Assembly: GCF_002863305.2 (NCBI RefSeq) | Contig: NZ_CP136962.1 | Span: forward strand, 1,364,001-1,428,000 | Origin: Neisseria perflava | GTDB taxonomy: Bacteria; Pseudomonadota; Gammaproteobacteria; Burkholderiales; Neisseriaceae | Direction: 5' to 3' | Length of the DNA stretch: 64,000 nt | Part shown: in pieces, positions 55,699 to 63,636 of the stretch | Layout of the letters: every line of letters starts with the position of its first letter | Numbering within the stretch: the stretch's first letter is position 1 | Translations under genes and position numbers: made by a program | Notes under the pieces: generated by a model | Told to the model about the DNA's origin: nothing | Databases searched by the model: none | What the model saw: the letters and a program-made list of their open reading frames with translations, nothing else

Positions 55699-56235
55699 AT
55701 GAACCCGAAAAATACGCTTTGTCTGATTGTCGATATTCAAGAACGCCTGCTGCCCGCCCTTTCCGGCGCGGACGAAATGTTGGAACGCTGCCGCCTGCTG
55801 ATTCAAGGCTTGACGGCTTTGGACGTACCCTTTGCCGTAACCGAACAATATCCGAAAGGTTTGGGCAACACCGTATCCGCCGTATCGCTGCTGTTGCCCG
55901 AAGGTACGCCTATTGTCGAGAAAACCCGATTTTCAGCGTTTTTACCCGAAATTCAGGAAATATTACGCAAAAACGACATTAAAAACGTTATTTTAGTTGG
56001 AGCGGAAGCGCATATCTGTATGCTTCAGACGGCCTTGGATTTGAAGGCGCAAGGTTACGCCGTATCCCTGCCTTTTGAATGTACCGCCTCGCGCACAACG
56101 GCCAACCGTGACAATGGTTTGGCGCAACTAAGCCGTCAGGGCATTATCATTTCCAATGTCGAAAGTATTTTGTTCCAACTGCTTGGCGATGCCAAACATC
56201 CGGCCTTTAAGACTATCTCCAAACTGATTCAATAA
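55699..56235 (+). CDS. Isochorismatase-family hydrolase
   Basis: A 178-residue cysteine hydrolase. The triad is visible as Asp12 in LIVDIQERLLPAL, Lys in VEKTRFSAF and Cys in GAEAHICMLQTALDL. The substrate (amide, ureido acid or other) is unknown. I chose the ATG at 55699 with AAAGGAAAAG upstream. The open frame starting at 55636 is not supported. The GNAT gene starts 13 bp after its stop, so the pair is probably an operon. Confidence 0.88.
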   Translation: MNPKNTLCLIVDIQERLLPALSGADEMLERCRLLIQGLTALDVPFAVTEQYPKGLGNTVSAVSLLLPEGTPIVEKTRFSAFLPEIQEILRKNDIKNVILVGAEAHICMLQTALDLKAQGYAVSLPFECTASRTTANRDNGLAQLSRQGIIISNVESILFQLLGDAKHPAFKTISKLIQ

Positions 56236-56248
56236 CAGGCCGTCCGAA

Positions 56249-56749
56249 ATGCAATACACCATCCGCCCTGCCCTGCGCCAAGATCTACCCGCCATCGTCG
56301 ATATTTACAACAGCACCGTGGCCACGCGCCAATCTACGGCCGATTTGTCGCCGACCACGGTTGCCGAACGCGAAATGTGGTTTGCCGCACACACGGACAA
56401 ACGCCCGATCTACGCCCTTTACGATGCCGACGGCACCGTATTGGCCTGGGGCAGTTTCAGCGACTACCATCCGCGCTACGCCTACCACATCAGCGCGGAA
56501 GTCAGCGTTTATGTCCGCCACGATATGCGTGGCGCAGGCGTGGGCAAAATCCTGTTGCGGCACATGCTCGAACGCGCGCCGTCCTTAGGCATCCGCAACG
56601 TCATCGCGCTTGTGTTCGGCCACAACTATCCGAGCCTGAACCTGTTTCACCGTTTCGGTTTTGAAGAATGGGGGCGGCTGCCGCAAGTCTGCGATTTGGA
56701 CACCATGTTGGCAGACGTGGTGATTTTGGGCAAAAGGATTGTGGATTGA
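56249..56749 (+). CDS. GNAT acetyltransferase (phosphinothricin-acetyltransferase-like)
   Basis: A 166-residue GCN5-type N-acetyltransferase. The acetyl-CoA motif reads VSVYVRHDMRGAGVGKILL. The EVSVYV and VFGHNYPSLNLFHRFGFEEWG segments place it near the Pat/MnaT group, which acetylates phosphinothricin or methionine derivatives. The true substrate is not known. It follows the isochorismatase-like gene by 13 bp and ends before a DUS terminator shared with tehB. Confidence 0.88.
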   Translation: MQYTIRPALRQDLPAIVDIYNSTVATRQSTADLSPTTVAEREMWFAAHTDKRPIYALYDADGTVLAWGSFSDYHPRYAYHISAEVSVYVRHDMRGAGVGKILLRHMLERAPSLGIRNVIALVFGHNYPSLNLFHRFGFEEWGRLPQVCDLDTMLADVVILGKRIVD

Positions 56750-56757
56750 TTACGGCA

Positions 56758-56792
56758 AAGGCCGTCTGAAAACTGAATTCAGACGGCATTTT
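56758..56792. terminator. Bidirectional DUS terminator
   Basis: AAAGGCCGTCTGAA faces a shorter copy (TTCAGACGGCAT), between the convergent GNAT gene and tehB. Confidence 0.75.
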
Positions 56793-56805
56793 GACGGTAA
56801 AACCT

Positions 56806-57678
56806 TTATTCCGGTTTCTTCGCCAGCATGGTAACGAATTTAAACTGAATCGGATTGCCGAATTCGTCTTTCGCGTGCATCGAACCCAGCTCTTCCTTGT
56901 ATTCCACCAATTCCCAGTCTTTATAGTATTCGCGCAACTCGCCTTCGCCAAACTTGAATGGGAACGGCATCGGGCAAGGGAAATCTTCCGTATCCATCGC
57001 AGAAACGATCAGGTTGTAGCCACCGGGGTTGGTGTGTTCCTTCATATTGGCAATCACGTCAGGAACGTAACGCGGCATCAGGAACATAAACACCACGGTC
57101 GCCACCATATAATCGAAGTTTTCCTGAATATTGGCGGCGTTGAGGTCGTATTCAAACGCGCGGACATTCAGTTCTTCGATACGCGCCAGCTCTTCCACGT
57201 TTTGAACCGCGTTCGGATTATTATCGACAGCGGTAACGTCAAAACCTTTCAAACCCAAATACAGCGCATTGCGGCCCTGACCACAGCCCATATCCAAAAC
57301 CTTGCCGACGGGCACGATGCCTTCGGCGGCACGGACAGCCGAATGTGTCGCGCTCATGCTGTATTTCTTATTGAAATAGTCCGCCGCCTCGCAGTAAAAC
57401 GACAGTTGGATTTCCGTATCTTGCGTTTGCGGCGCGATAAAGTGCCATGCTTGCGGATGGATAATCCAATCGCCGCTTTCAGGCGTCAGCTCGTGCGTGG
57501 CCGTAATATTGCCCGCCTCGTCCACTTCGTTGAAGTTCAGACGGCCTTGGAGGACATTGAGGCAGCCCCAAGTACCGGCGGCAGTATTGTGTTTGGACAA
57601 CAAGGCTTCGGGAATCTCGTCCGCCGTCCATACCGGCATCTGTTTGTAACAAAACAATTCTTGCTGTTCGCTCATCAT
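56806..57678 (-). CDS. tehB: SAM-dependent methyltransferase TehB with N-terminal DUF1971 domain
   Basis: A 290-residue protein of the Haemophilus-type TehB form. An N-terminal DUF1971 cupin-like domain (about residues 1-90) is followed by a methyltransferase domain with the SAM motif KVLDMGCGQGRNALYLGLKG. TehB methylates tellurite and confers resistance, and can act in oxidative resistance. The start ATG at 57678 follows AGGAAAT. Directly upstream begins the AT-rich toxin-immunity cassette, which may have separated tehB from its original promoter region. Confidence 0.92.
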   Translation of the reverse strand: MMSEQQELFCYKQMPVWTADEIPEALLSKHNTAAGTWGCLNVLQGRLNFNEVDEAGNITATHELTPESGDWIIHPQAWHFIAPQTQDTEIQLSFYCEAADYFNKKYSMSATHSAVRAAEGIVPVGKVLDMGCGQGRNALYLGLKGFDVTAVDNNPNAVQNVEELARIEELNVRAFEYDLNAANIQENFDYMVATVVFMFLMPRYVPDVIANMKEHTNPGGYNLIVSAMDTEDFPCPMPFPFKFGEGELREYYKDWELVEYKEELGSMHAKDEFGNPIQFKFVTMLAKKPE

Positions 57679-57736
57679 ATTTCCTTTCTATTTTGACGGT
57701 TTCAACACGGCTTCTGCCAAGGCTTTCTGAATGGCA

Positions 57737-57748
57737 ATAAAGTGCAGG
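57737..57748 (+). repeat. Left direct repeat at the toxin cassette boundary
   Basis: ATAAAGTGCAGG, identical to 59146-59157. Similarity continues for about 7 more bases (CAATTTT versus GTATTTT). Confidence 0.65.
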
Positions 57749-57797
57749 CAATTTTGAGATATTTTAAAACTCTTTGATAATTGACCATCTTTCCAAT

Positions 57798-58172
57798 CTA
57801 GAACTCTAAGTGCTGTATTAAGCCTTCTTCAGGTTCTTGGCTTCGGAAAATCAGCCATAACCTTAACACATCAACCATAATTCCACGAGGCAAAGTGAGA
57901 TAAAGTGATTCCTCTTCTTGAGCAAAGAGAAAATAAAAATTCACTTGATCGTTCATCACCTCAACACCCCAAGAATTGGAAGAAATATCCGCTTCTTGAA
58001 TCGTCTCATCTGTTAAGATTGACAATGAATGATCCAAAAAAGAGAAATAATTTGGACCACCCATTGGATCATTCAAATAGCCGGTTAATGGATTTAATTG
58101 GTGATTTTCTTCCAAATAGCAAGCCGGAATAATTTGCCCTTTATGTTGAATATACGTAAAAATAAGTTTCAT
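57798..58172 (-). CDS. Putative immunity protein 1
   Basis: A 124-residue acidic protein I cannot assign to a named family. It shares the layout and key stretches with the product at 58522: an N-terminal beta-strand (KLIFTYI), two-residue-spaced Tyr/Leu segments, and ISSNSWGVEV. It directly follows the EndoU-type toxin fragment (2-bp gap), the standard place for the cognate immunity gene of a polymorphic toxin. It would bind and block the nuclease. Base composition is AT-rich, unlike the core neighbours. Confidence 0.7.
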   Translation of the reverse strand: MKLIFTYIQHKGQIIPACYLEENHQLNPLTGYLNDPMGGPNYFSFLDHSLSILTDETIQEADISSNSWGVEVMNDQVNFYFLFAQEEESLYLTLPRGIMVDVLRLWLIFRSQEPEEGLIQHLEF

Positions 58173-58174
58173 CT

Positions 58175-58525
58175 TTACTCCTGCTCAGCACTTGGGAAAG
58201 CTGTGACGACAGGATAGGTATAACCTTCTACACGTACGCCTGAATTTGAAATGCCAACCCACATACCTTCAGCTTTACGAATAGAATCTAAATCATCTAC
58301 TTGATTCATATAAGCAGAATTAATTTCCACTTTGATACGATCTGCCGTCCACGTTTGAGGAAACATCAAGGTCTCCCCATTATTGTTAGTTTTAGTCATA
58401 TATTGATTAGTTTCACTATCAAAAGCGGAAATTTGTGCAAGATATACGCCATTTGGATAAGTATATAATATCCGATCAACACGTATATTGCCTAAGGCGG
58501 CATGGCCACCGATCATGACTGTCAT
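58175..58525 (-). CDS. Orphan EndoU-type RNase toxin C-terminal fragment
   Basis: A 116-residue frame resembling the C-terminal EndoU nuclease domain of polymorphic toxins (MafB, CdiA, Rhs type). Conserved features are GGHAALGNIRVDRI, PQTWTADRIKVEINSAY (catalytic-type Lys) and GISNSGVRVEGYTYPVVTAFP. The first catalytic His region normally found upstream is missing, as are all delivery domains and any signal peptide. It is probably an inactive, silent cassette of the kind that recombines into full toxin genes. Its ATG overlaps the stop of the upstream immunity gene (ATGA). Confidence 0.75.
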   Translation of the reverse strand: MTVMIGGHAALGNIRVDRILYTYPNGVYLAQISAFDSETNQYMTKTNNNGETLMFPQTWTADRIKVEINSAYMNQVDDLDSIRKAEGMWVGISNSGVRVEGYTYPVVTAFPSAEQE

Positions 58526-58917
58526 TTATAAGCATCCTCTGAGTCGATAACTTCTTGGTAGTTTGGGTCCTTAATCGATTTATTTAAAAAATCAATCCAT
58601 CGTCTAATAATAAAGATAAATTCTATTTTAGGTAGTTTAATTTGATATTGCTTATTATCTGAATCGTATAAAAAGAATATATAAACATTATCTCCTACTA
58701 CATCCACTCCCCAAGAATTAGAAGATATATCCTCTTCTCTATTATTTATCAAAATATTCAGAATATCCTTAAGAAATTCTTTATATTCAATTTTATCTCC
58801 TAAGTCATCATTCAAATAAGATATTAACGGTATATAATCCCCCTTAAACTCTGAGTCACATGTTGGAATAAATTCTTTTTTTACCTCATTAAAATAATAC
58901 TCAAATATAATTCTCAT
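58522..58917 (-). CDS. Putative immunity protein 2, paralogue of the 57798 product
   Basis: A 131-residue acidic, AT-rich gene product. It shares with the 57798 product the motif EDISSNSWGVDVV, the N-terminal IIFEYY strand and the C-terminal aromatic helix (RRWIDFLNKS). I do not know the family name. It lies just after the tail of another broken gene (58923-59051), so it is likely to be the immunity gene of that lost toxin. The stop overlaps the next start by an ATGA. Confidence 0.7.
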   Translation of the reverse strand: MRIIFEYYFNEVKKEFIPTCDSEFKGDYIPLISYLNDDLGDKIEYKEFLKDILNILINNREEDISSNSWGVDVVGDNVYIFFLYDSDNKQYQIKLPKIEFIFIIRRWIDFLNKSIKDPNYQEVIDSEDAYK

Positions 58918-58922
58918 ATTTT

Positions 58923-59051
58923 CTACTTAAAATCAATTGGCTCTGTTACCTTATAAACATTTTTATTTTCTTGCTCGTTGATGTAATGATCTTTTTGGCG
59001 ATTAGAAACCCTTTCATTCAATCCTTTATTTCGATTTCCTCCTATATTTAG
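58923..59051 (-). pseudogene. Remnant of a lost toxin C-terminus (42 codons)
   Basis: Reading leftward, an open tail of 42 codons ends at TAG 5 bp before the immunity gene at 58917. It contains GGNRNKGLNERVSNRQKDHY and VTEPIDFK. A stop codon closes it on the upstream side and no start is evident. Position and composition fit the 3' end of a toxin gene cut off by recombination. It is too short for a confident family call. Confidence 0.5.
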
Positions 59052-59145
59052 CTATATCTTCTGATTAATTAACCGCATTTTTAGTCTTGGATTTCGACAT
59101 CCCTCTAGCCCTAACCAACGCCAATCCAGCACAACTTAACGAATG

Positions 59146-59157
59146 ATAAAGTGCAGG
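59146..59157 (+). repeat. Right direct repeat at the toxin cassette boundary
   Basis: ATAAAGTGCAGG, identical to 57737-57748. The original tehB-rnhA junction may have read through one such copy. Confidence 0.65.
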
Positions 59158-59241
59158 GTATTTTACACGCGCAAACCGTATTTGCCGATATTTCAGACGG
59201 CCTTATGTTATGATACCGCCTTATTCGACAAAGACATGCCC

Positions 59242-59679
59242 ATGGATAAACCCGTTTACCTCTACACAGACGGCGCATGCAAAGGCAATCCCGGCGCAGG
59301 CGGCTGGGGGGTATTTATGCGCTACGGCACACATGAAAAAGAACTGTTCGGCGGTGAGGCCGAAACCACCAACAACCGCATGGAGCTGACCGCCGTCATC
59401 GAAGGCCTGAAATCCTTAAAACGCCGCTGCCAAGTCGTCATCTGTACCGACTCGCAATACGTCAAAAACGGCATGGAAAGCTGGATACACGGTTGGAAAA
59501 AAAACGGCTGGAAAACCGCCGCCAAAAAACCGGTTAAAAACGACGATTTATGGAAAGAGCTGGATAGTTTGGTTCAACAACACGATGTCCGCTGGACGTG
59601 GGTAAAAGGCCACGCCGGACACCCTGAAAACGAAAAAGCCGACGAACTCGCTAATCAAGGGGCGGCAAAATTTGCATAA
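59242..59679 (+). CDS. rnhA: Ribonuclease HI
   Basis: RNase HI degrades RNA in RNA-DNA hybrids. The 145 residues show the catalytic acids: Asp10 in [13 protein letters not shown], Glu in [10 protein letters not shown], Asp in ICTDSQYV, and the C-terminal [17 protein letters not shown] with its conserved His and Asp. I chose the ATG at 59242 ([11 protein letters not shown]) by family length; an ATG 6 bp upstream is also possible. A small membrane-protein gene starts 10 bp after its stop. Confidence 0.95.
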   Translation: MDKPVYLYTDGACKGNPGAGGWGVFMRYGTHEKELFGGEAETTNNRMELTAVIEGLKSLKRRCQVVICTDSQYVKNGMESWIHGWKKNGWKTAAKKPVKNDDLWKELDSLVQQHDVRWTWVKGHAGHPENEKADELANQGAAKFA

Positions 59680-59689
59680 CACTTCACCC

Positions 59690-60004
59690 ATGACTGTACT
59701 CAAATATCTCAAACCATTCTTTTGGATTGCCATCATTGCATTGATTTGTGTGACGCCCATAGCGCTGATGTTCGCCTATTCGCCCTTTCATGATGTCAAT
59801 GATTATTTTAACTTTGGATTGTGCGATCACATTGAGAGTGCCGAAGAATGTGACGACTTAATCACGCCTTCCTATTTATTTTGGTGGTTTATACCCAAAC
59901 CGTGGCTTTTCGCATTCATCACGCTGACTGCTATTTACCTCATTCTAAAAATCCTGATTGAAATCATCCGATTCCTATTCAGACTGAGAAAGAAAAACCC
60001 ATGA
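59690..60004 (+). CDS. Small membrane protein of unknown function
   Basis: A 104-residue protein with two clear hydrophobic helices (about residues 9-30 and 70-98). Between them lies a short acidic loop with two Cys in LCDHIESAEECDD, and a basic C-terminus (RLRKKNP) follows. It is probably an inner-membrane protein with a periplasmic loop. The ATG at 59690 follows rnhA by 10 bp, and its stop overlaps the HIT gene start (ATGA at 60001), so rnhA, this gene and the HIT gene form an operon. I do not recognise the family. Confidence 0.75.
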   Translation: MTVLKYLKPFFWIAIIALICVTPIALMFAYSPFHDVNDYFNFGLCDHIESAEECDDLITPSYLFWWFIPKPWLFAFITLTAIYLILKILIEIIRFLFRLRKKNP

Positions 60005-60399
60005 CCTGCCCCATCTGCACTGCCGACAACGAAGACATTTTGCTGCAAACGCCCAATCTGCGCGTTATCGCCGTCCACAACGAAGCCGGCGCACCGGCAT
60101 TCTGCCGCGTTATTTGGAATGACCATGTTTCCGAGATGACCGACCTTTCCCCTGCCGAACGCAACGAAATCATGGAAATGGTGTATCAGGTTGAATCCGC
60201 AATGCGCCAAGTCTTCCGCCCGGCCAAAATCAATTTGGCCAGCCTCGGCAATGTTGTGCCCCACCTGCATTGGCACGTCATGGCCCGCTTTGAAAACGAC
60301 GCCAACTTCCCCGCGCCGATTTGGGCCGCGCCCGTACGCGAACACGGTATGGCCTTGCCCGAAAACTGGCCGCAACAAATCAAAAACTTAATCGCTTAA
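60001..60399 (+). CDS. HIT-family nucleotide-binding protein
   Basis: A 132-residue histidine-triad protein, with the motif HLHWHV near residue 90 and an N-terminal CPIC pair that may bind zinc. HIT proteins hydrolyse or transfer nucleotides from dinucleoside polyphosphates or aminoacyl-adenylates. The specific substrate is unknown. It overlaps the preceding small membrane-protein gene by four bases (ATGA). Confidence 0.92.
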   Translation: MTCPICTADNEDILLQTPNLRVIAVHNEAGAPAFCRVIWNDHVSEMTDLSPAERNEIMEMVYQVESAMRQVFRPAKINLASLGNVVPHLHWHVMARFENDANFPAPIWAAPVREHGMALPENWPQQIKNLIA

Positions 60400-60401
60400 A
60401 C

Positions 60402-60451
60402 TTTCAGACGGCCTGTAAGGTCCGACATGCCAAGTTCAGGCCGTCTGAACA
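60402..60451. terminator. DUS inverted pair between the HIT gene and ldcA
   Basis: TTTCAGACGGCCT and AGGCCGTCTGAAC flank a loop of about 23 bases. Confidence 0.65.
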
Positions 60452-60472
60452 TATAACGAAAGGAAAACCTCA

Positions 60473-61666
60473 ATGAACTCCACCACGCGCCGCCATTTCC
60501 TGCGTACCTGCTCTGCCGCGGCAGGCGCAGGGTTGTTGCAAGCCTGCGGCACAGGCACGACCACCACGCCGCAAACCAAAACCACTTCTACCACCGCGAA
60601 AGCGAAAACCGTGCAACCTAAGCAACCCCATCCGCCACGTTCCGGCGACAACCTCCTGCGCGTTGTTGCGCCGTCAGGCTTCGCCGAAGACCCCAACCGC
60701 GTAACCACCGGCCTTACCCGCCTCTACAACGCAGGCTTTACCGTAACCAACCAACAGGCAGGCAGCCGCCGTTACCAACGCTTTGCCGGCAGCGACGCCC
60801 AACGCGCCGCCGACTTCCAAGACGTTGCCAGCGGCCGCGTCGAAACGCCCAAAGTCTTGATGGGCCTGCGCGGCGGCTACGGCGCGGCACGCATCCTGCC
60901 GCAAATCGACTTTTCCTCACTCGGCGCCAGAATGCGCGAACGCGGCACATTGTTCTTCGGTTTCAGCGACGTATGCGCCGTCCAACTCGCACTGTTGGCC
61001 CAAGGCAATATGATGAGCTTTGCAGGCCCGATGGTGTACAGCGAATTCGGCAAAGCAGACCCCAGCGTCTTTACCATGGATTCCTTCATCCGCGGCACGA
61101 CCAACAACGTCAACATCGTTGATGTCCCAACCATCCAGCGCGCCGATGTCAACGTCGAAGGCACATTGTGGGGAGGCAACCTCAGCGTGCTCGCCTCCCT
61201 CGTCGGTACGCCTTACATGCCCGATATTCAAGGCGGCATCCTCTTTATCGAAGACGTCAGCGAGCAACCCTACCGCATCGAACGTATGCTCAACACGCTT
61301 TATCTGTCAGGTGTTTTGCAAAAACAACGCGCCATCATCTTCGGCGATTTCCGCATGGGCACCATCCGCGACGTGTACGACTCCAGCTACGATTTCTCCG
61401 CCGTCGTCAACCACATTTCGCGCACCGCCAAGATTCCTGTGTTGACCGGTTTCCCATTCGGCCACATCACCAACAAAACCACTTTCCCGTTGGGCGCGCA
61501 TGCCAAAGTCCGCAGTACCGGCAACGGCGGTTATTCCGTTACCTTCAGCGGCTACCCTACGCTGAACCCTTCCGCGCTGACACTCGACAGCCTGCTGCCG
61601 CCTCCTGTTCCGACTTACGACAGCACCATCTACCGCGACAGCATCACTGAAGAAGTCACCGAATAA
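60473..61666 (+). CDS. ldcA: LD-carboxypeptidase LdcA (S66 family)
   Basis: LdcA trims the terminal D-alanine from tetrapeptide stems of peptidoglycan; in gonococci it acts in the periplasm. The 397-residue protein has an N-terminal RRHFLRT twin-arginine-like stretch, with a hydrophobic signal and a lipobox LLQAC. A Thr-rich linker follows, then the S66 fold: the nucleophile Ser in FGFSDVCAVQ, with Glu and His ligands further down (IEDVSEQPYRIERML, PFGHITNK). AAAGGAAAAC precedes the ATG. Confidence 0.92.
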   Translation: MNSTTRRHFLRTCSAAAGAGLLQACGTGTTTTPQTKTTSTTAKAKTVQPKQPHPPRSGDNLLRVVAPSGFAEDPNRVTTGLTRLYNAGFTVTNQQAGSRRYQRFAGSDAQRAADFQDVASGRVETPKVLMGLRGGYGAARILPQIDFSSLGARMRERGTLFFGFSDVCAVQLALLAQGNMMSFAGPMVYSEFGKADPSVFTMDSFIRGTTNNVNIVDVPTIQRADVNVEGTLWGGNLSVLASLVGTPYMPDIQGGILFIEDVSEQPYRIERMLNTLYLSGVLQKQRAIIFGDFRMGTIRDVYDSSYDFSAVVNHISRTAKIPVLTGFPFGHITNKTTFPLGAHAKVRSTGNGGYSVTFSGYPTLNPSALTLDSLLPPPVPTYDSTIYRDSITEEVTE

Positions 61667-61680
61667 GGCTTGTTCAAATC

Positions 61681-61719
61681 AAAAGGCCGTCTGAAACCCA
61701 GTTTCAGACGGCCTTTTTA
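61681..61719. terminator. Bidirectional DUS terminator
   Basis: AAAAGGCCGTCTGAAAC faces its inverted copy and ends in TTTTT, between convergent ldcA and serC. Confidence 0.88.
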
Positions 61720-61727
61720 TCTTCATC

Positions 61728-62834
61728 TTAACCGTAACGCCGTTGAAAATCTTTCATAAAGTCGGCCAACGCGTTCACACCTTCAAGCGGCATCGCATTG
61801 TAAATGCTGGCACGCATACCGCCGACGGTTTTATAGCCCTTAAGCAGGCACAAGCCCTGCAACTCTGCTTCCAACACAAAACGGCGGTCCAAGTCTTCGC
61901 TTGCGGTTTTGAAGACCACGTTCATTTTGGAGCGCGCATCAGGATGGATATCGTTGATGTAAAAACCGCCGCTGCCGTCTATCGTCTCATACAAGGTTTG
62001 CGCCTTTATTCGATTGACCGCTTCAATTTTTTTCACACCGCCCTGCGTTTGCAACCAGCGGAACACCAAGCCCGACATATAAATCGCATAAGTGGACGGC
62101 GTGTTGTACATACCGTCGCGGTTGATGTGCGAACGGTAGTTGAACACATCAGGAATATCGTTCGGACAACGCTCAAGCAAATCCTCGCGGATAATGACCA
62201 CGGTCGCACCGGCGGGGCCGATATTTTTTTGCGCGCCGGCATAAATCAAGCCGTAATCGGATACATTAAACTCACGCGATAAAATCTCGCTCGACATATC
62301 GCACACCAACGGTGGCAGGCCGTCTGAAAGTTTGGGGACGTTTTGATACTGCAAGCCGTTTACGGTTTCATTAATCGCAAAATGAACAAACGCAGAATTC
62401 GGGTTGACATCCCAATCCTCAACCGCAGGCAGGTTTTTATAGGCATATTGCTCGCCACCATGCGCGGCCAAACGGATTTCGGCATTACTCAAACGGCTCA
62501 TCTGCTCATAGGCAATACGGCTCCAGTTGCCCGTTACCACCGCATCGGCAGTCGAAAAACCGTGCGCCAAATTCATGGCCACCATATTGAATTGCGTGGT
62601 CGCACCGCCCTGTAAAAACAGGATTTTATAGTTGGACGGAATATTCAAAAGCTGGCGCAAGTCTTGTTCAGCATGATGCAGAATACTCAAAAACATATCC
62701 GAACGGTGGCTCATCGCCATCACGGGGAAACCCGTACCGTTGTAGTCGAACATTTCCTGTTGCGCGGTACGCAATACCGCTTCCGGCAATACGGCAGGAC
62801 CTGCGGAAAAATTGTAAATCGGGTGTGCGGACAT
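61728..62834 (-). CDS. serC: Phosphoserine aminotransferase
   Basis: SerC transaminates 3-phosphohydroxypyruvate to phosphoserine in serine synthesis and also acts in pyridoxal-phosphate synthesis. The 368-residue fold type I PLP enzyme shows the start YNFSAGPAVLPEAVL and the PLP Lys in IYAGAQKNIGPAG. I chose the ATG at 62834 with GAAAGAAGG upstream; the frame is open to 62948 but without homology. The gene is monocistronic, facing rimP across 343 bp. Confidence 0.96.
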   Translation of the reverse strand: MSAHPIYNFSAGPAVLPEAVLRTAQQEMFDYNGTGFPVMAMSHRSDMFLSILHHAEQDLRQLLNIPSNYKILFLQGGATTQFNMVAMNLAHGFSTADAVVTGNWSRIAYEQMSRLSNAEIRLAAHGGEQYAYKNLPAVEDWDVNPNSAFVHFAINETVNGLQYQNVPKLSDGLPPLVCDMSSEILSREFNVSDYGLIYAGAQKNIGPAGATVVIIREDLLERCPNDIPDVFNYRSHINRDGMYNTPSTYAIYMSGLVFRWLQTQGGVKKIEAVNRIKAQTLYETIDGSGGFYINDIHPDARSKMNVVFKTASEDLDRRFVLEAELQGLCLLKGYKTVGGMRASIYNAMPLEGVNALADFMKDFQRRYG

Positions 62835-63100
62835 GGCGGCCTTCTTTCTTATTCGGTGGGTATAAAGAAATTGTAGAACCGCCTTGCACATTGTGCAAGC
62901 ACGAAAAATCAGGAAATCCAAGGCCGTCTGAAAACAAAGCAACACCAATTATTTGTTTTCCAAAATAATTTCAAAAACACTACATCAAAACTTGTCAACA
63001 ATTTCCTTTTCAGACGGCCTCAACTCTCCCCTTTACATTTAAGCAATCACTTCAAAAAATCCACGCCAAATCAACACTTTTCTTTTATCTTGAAAACAGT

Positions 63101-63106
63101 TATAAT
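63101..63106 (+). promoter_or_regulatory. Candidate -10 box of the rimP-nusA operon
   Basis: TATAAT, 72 bp before the rimP ATG. The -35 region is weak. Confidence 0.5.
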
Positions 63107-63130
63107 AGGCCAATTTTTCAAATCACACGA

Positions 63131-63155
63131 AAAATGGCCGCGCGGCCATTTTTTT
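63131..63155 (+). terminator. Terminator-like hairpin in the rimP-nusA leader
   Basis: AAAATGGCCGC and GCGGCCATTTT form an 11-bp perfect GC-rich stem with almost no loop, then a T-run. It lies between the presumed promoter and the rimP start, as expected for an attenuator. Confidence 0.65.
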
Positions 63156-63177
63156 GTTTATGTACTTCTGGAGAAGC

Positions 63178-63609
63178 ATGGATATTCAAAGCATTCTTGA
63201 TAAAACCCTGCCCGGCTTGGGCTACGAGCTGGTCGATTTCGAACTGACCGCACAAGGCGATTTGCGAGTTTTCATCGATAAAGAAGGCGGCATCACCGTC
63301 GAAGACTGCGCTACTGTCAGCAACCATCTGAGCCGCGTGTTTATGGTTGAAGACATCGACTACAAACGTTTGGAAATCTCCAGCCCTGGCCTTGACCGCC
63401 CGTTGAAAAAAGCCGCCGACTTCGTACGCTTTGCCGGCCAGAACGCCAAAATCAAAACACGCCTGCCGATTGATGGTCAGAAAAACTTCATCGGCCGCAT
63501 CGAATCTTGCGAAAACGACATCGTTACCGTCTCTTTCGACGGCAAAACCGCCCAAATCGAATTGAGCAACATCGACAAAGCCCGTTTGCGCCCCGAATTT
63601 AAATTTTAA
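63178..63609 (+). CDS. rimP: Ribosome maturation factor RimP
   Basis: RimP assists assembly of the 30S subunit. The 143-residue protein begins [20 protein letters not shown] and carries the conserved [16 protein letters not shown] motif. I chose the ATG at 63178 with CTGGAGAAGC upstream; an earlier start at 63154 lies in the terminator-like hairpin. It is the first gene of the rimP-nusA operon, with nusA starting 27 bp after its stop. Confidence 0.95.
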   Translation: MDIQSILDKTLPGLGYELVDFELTAQGDLRVFIDKEGGITVEDCATVSNHLSRVFMVEDIDYKRLEISSPGLDRPLKKAADFVRFAGQNAKIKTRLPIDGQKNFIGRIESCENDIVTVSFDGKTAQIELSNIDKARLRPEFKF

Positions 63610-63636
63610 AAACCGATTACTTGGAGATTCTAAAAA

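Larger units (their letters stand above)
62835..63177. other. Divergent serC-rimP intergenic region
   Basis: It holds single uptake sequences near 62921 and 63010, a TATAAT at 63101-63106 and the rimP leader hairpin. No gene is seen. Confidence 0.6.

Noticed and set aside
57737..59157. Prophage remnant
   Set aside because: No integrase, structural or replication gene; gene order fits toxin and immunity modules better.
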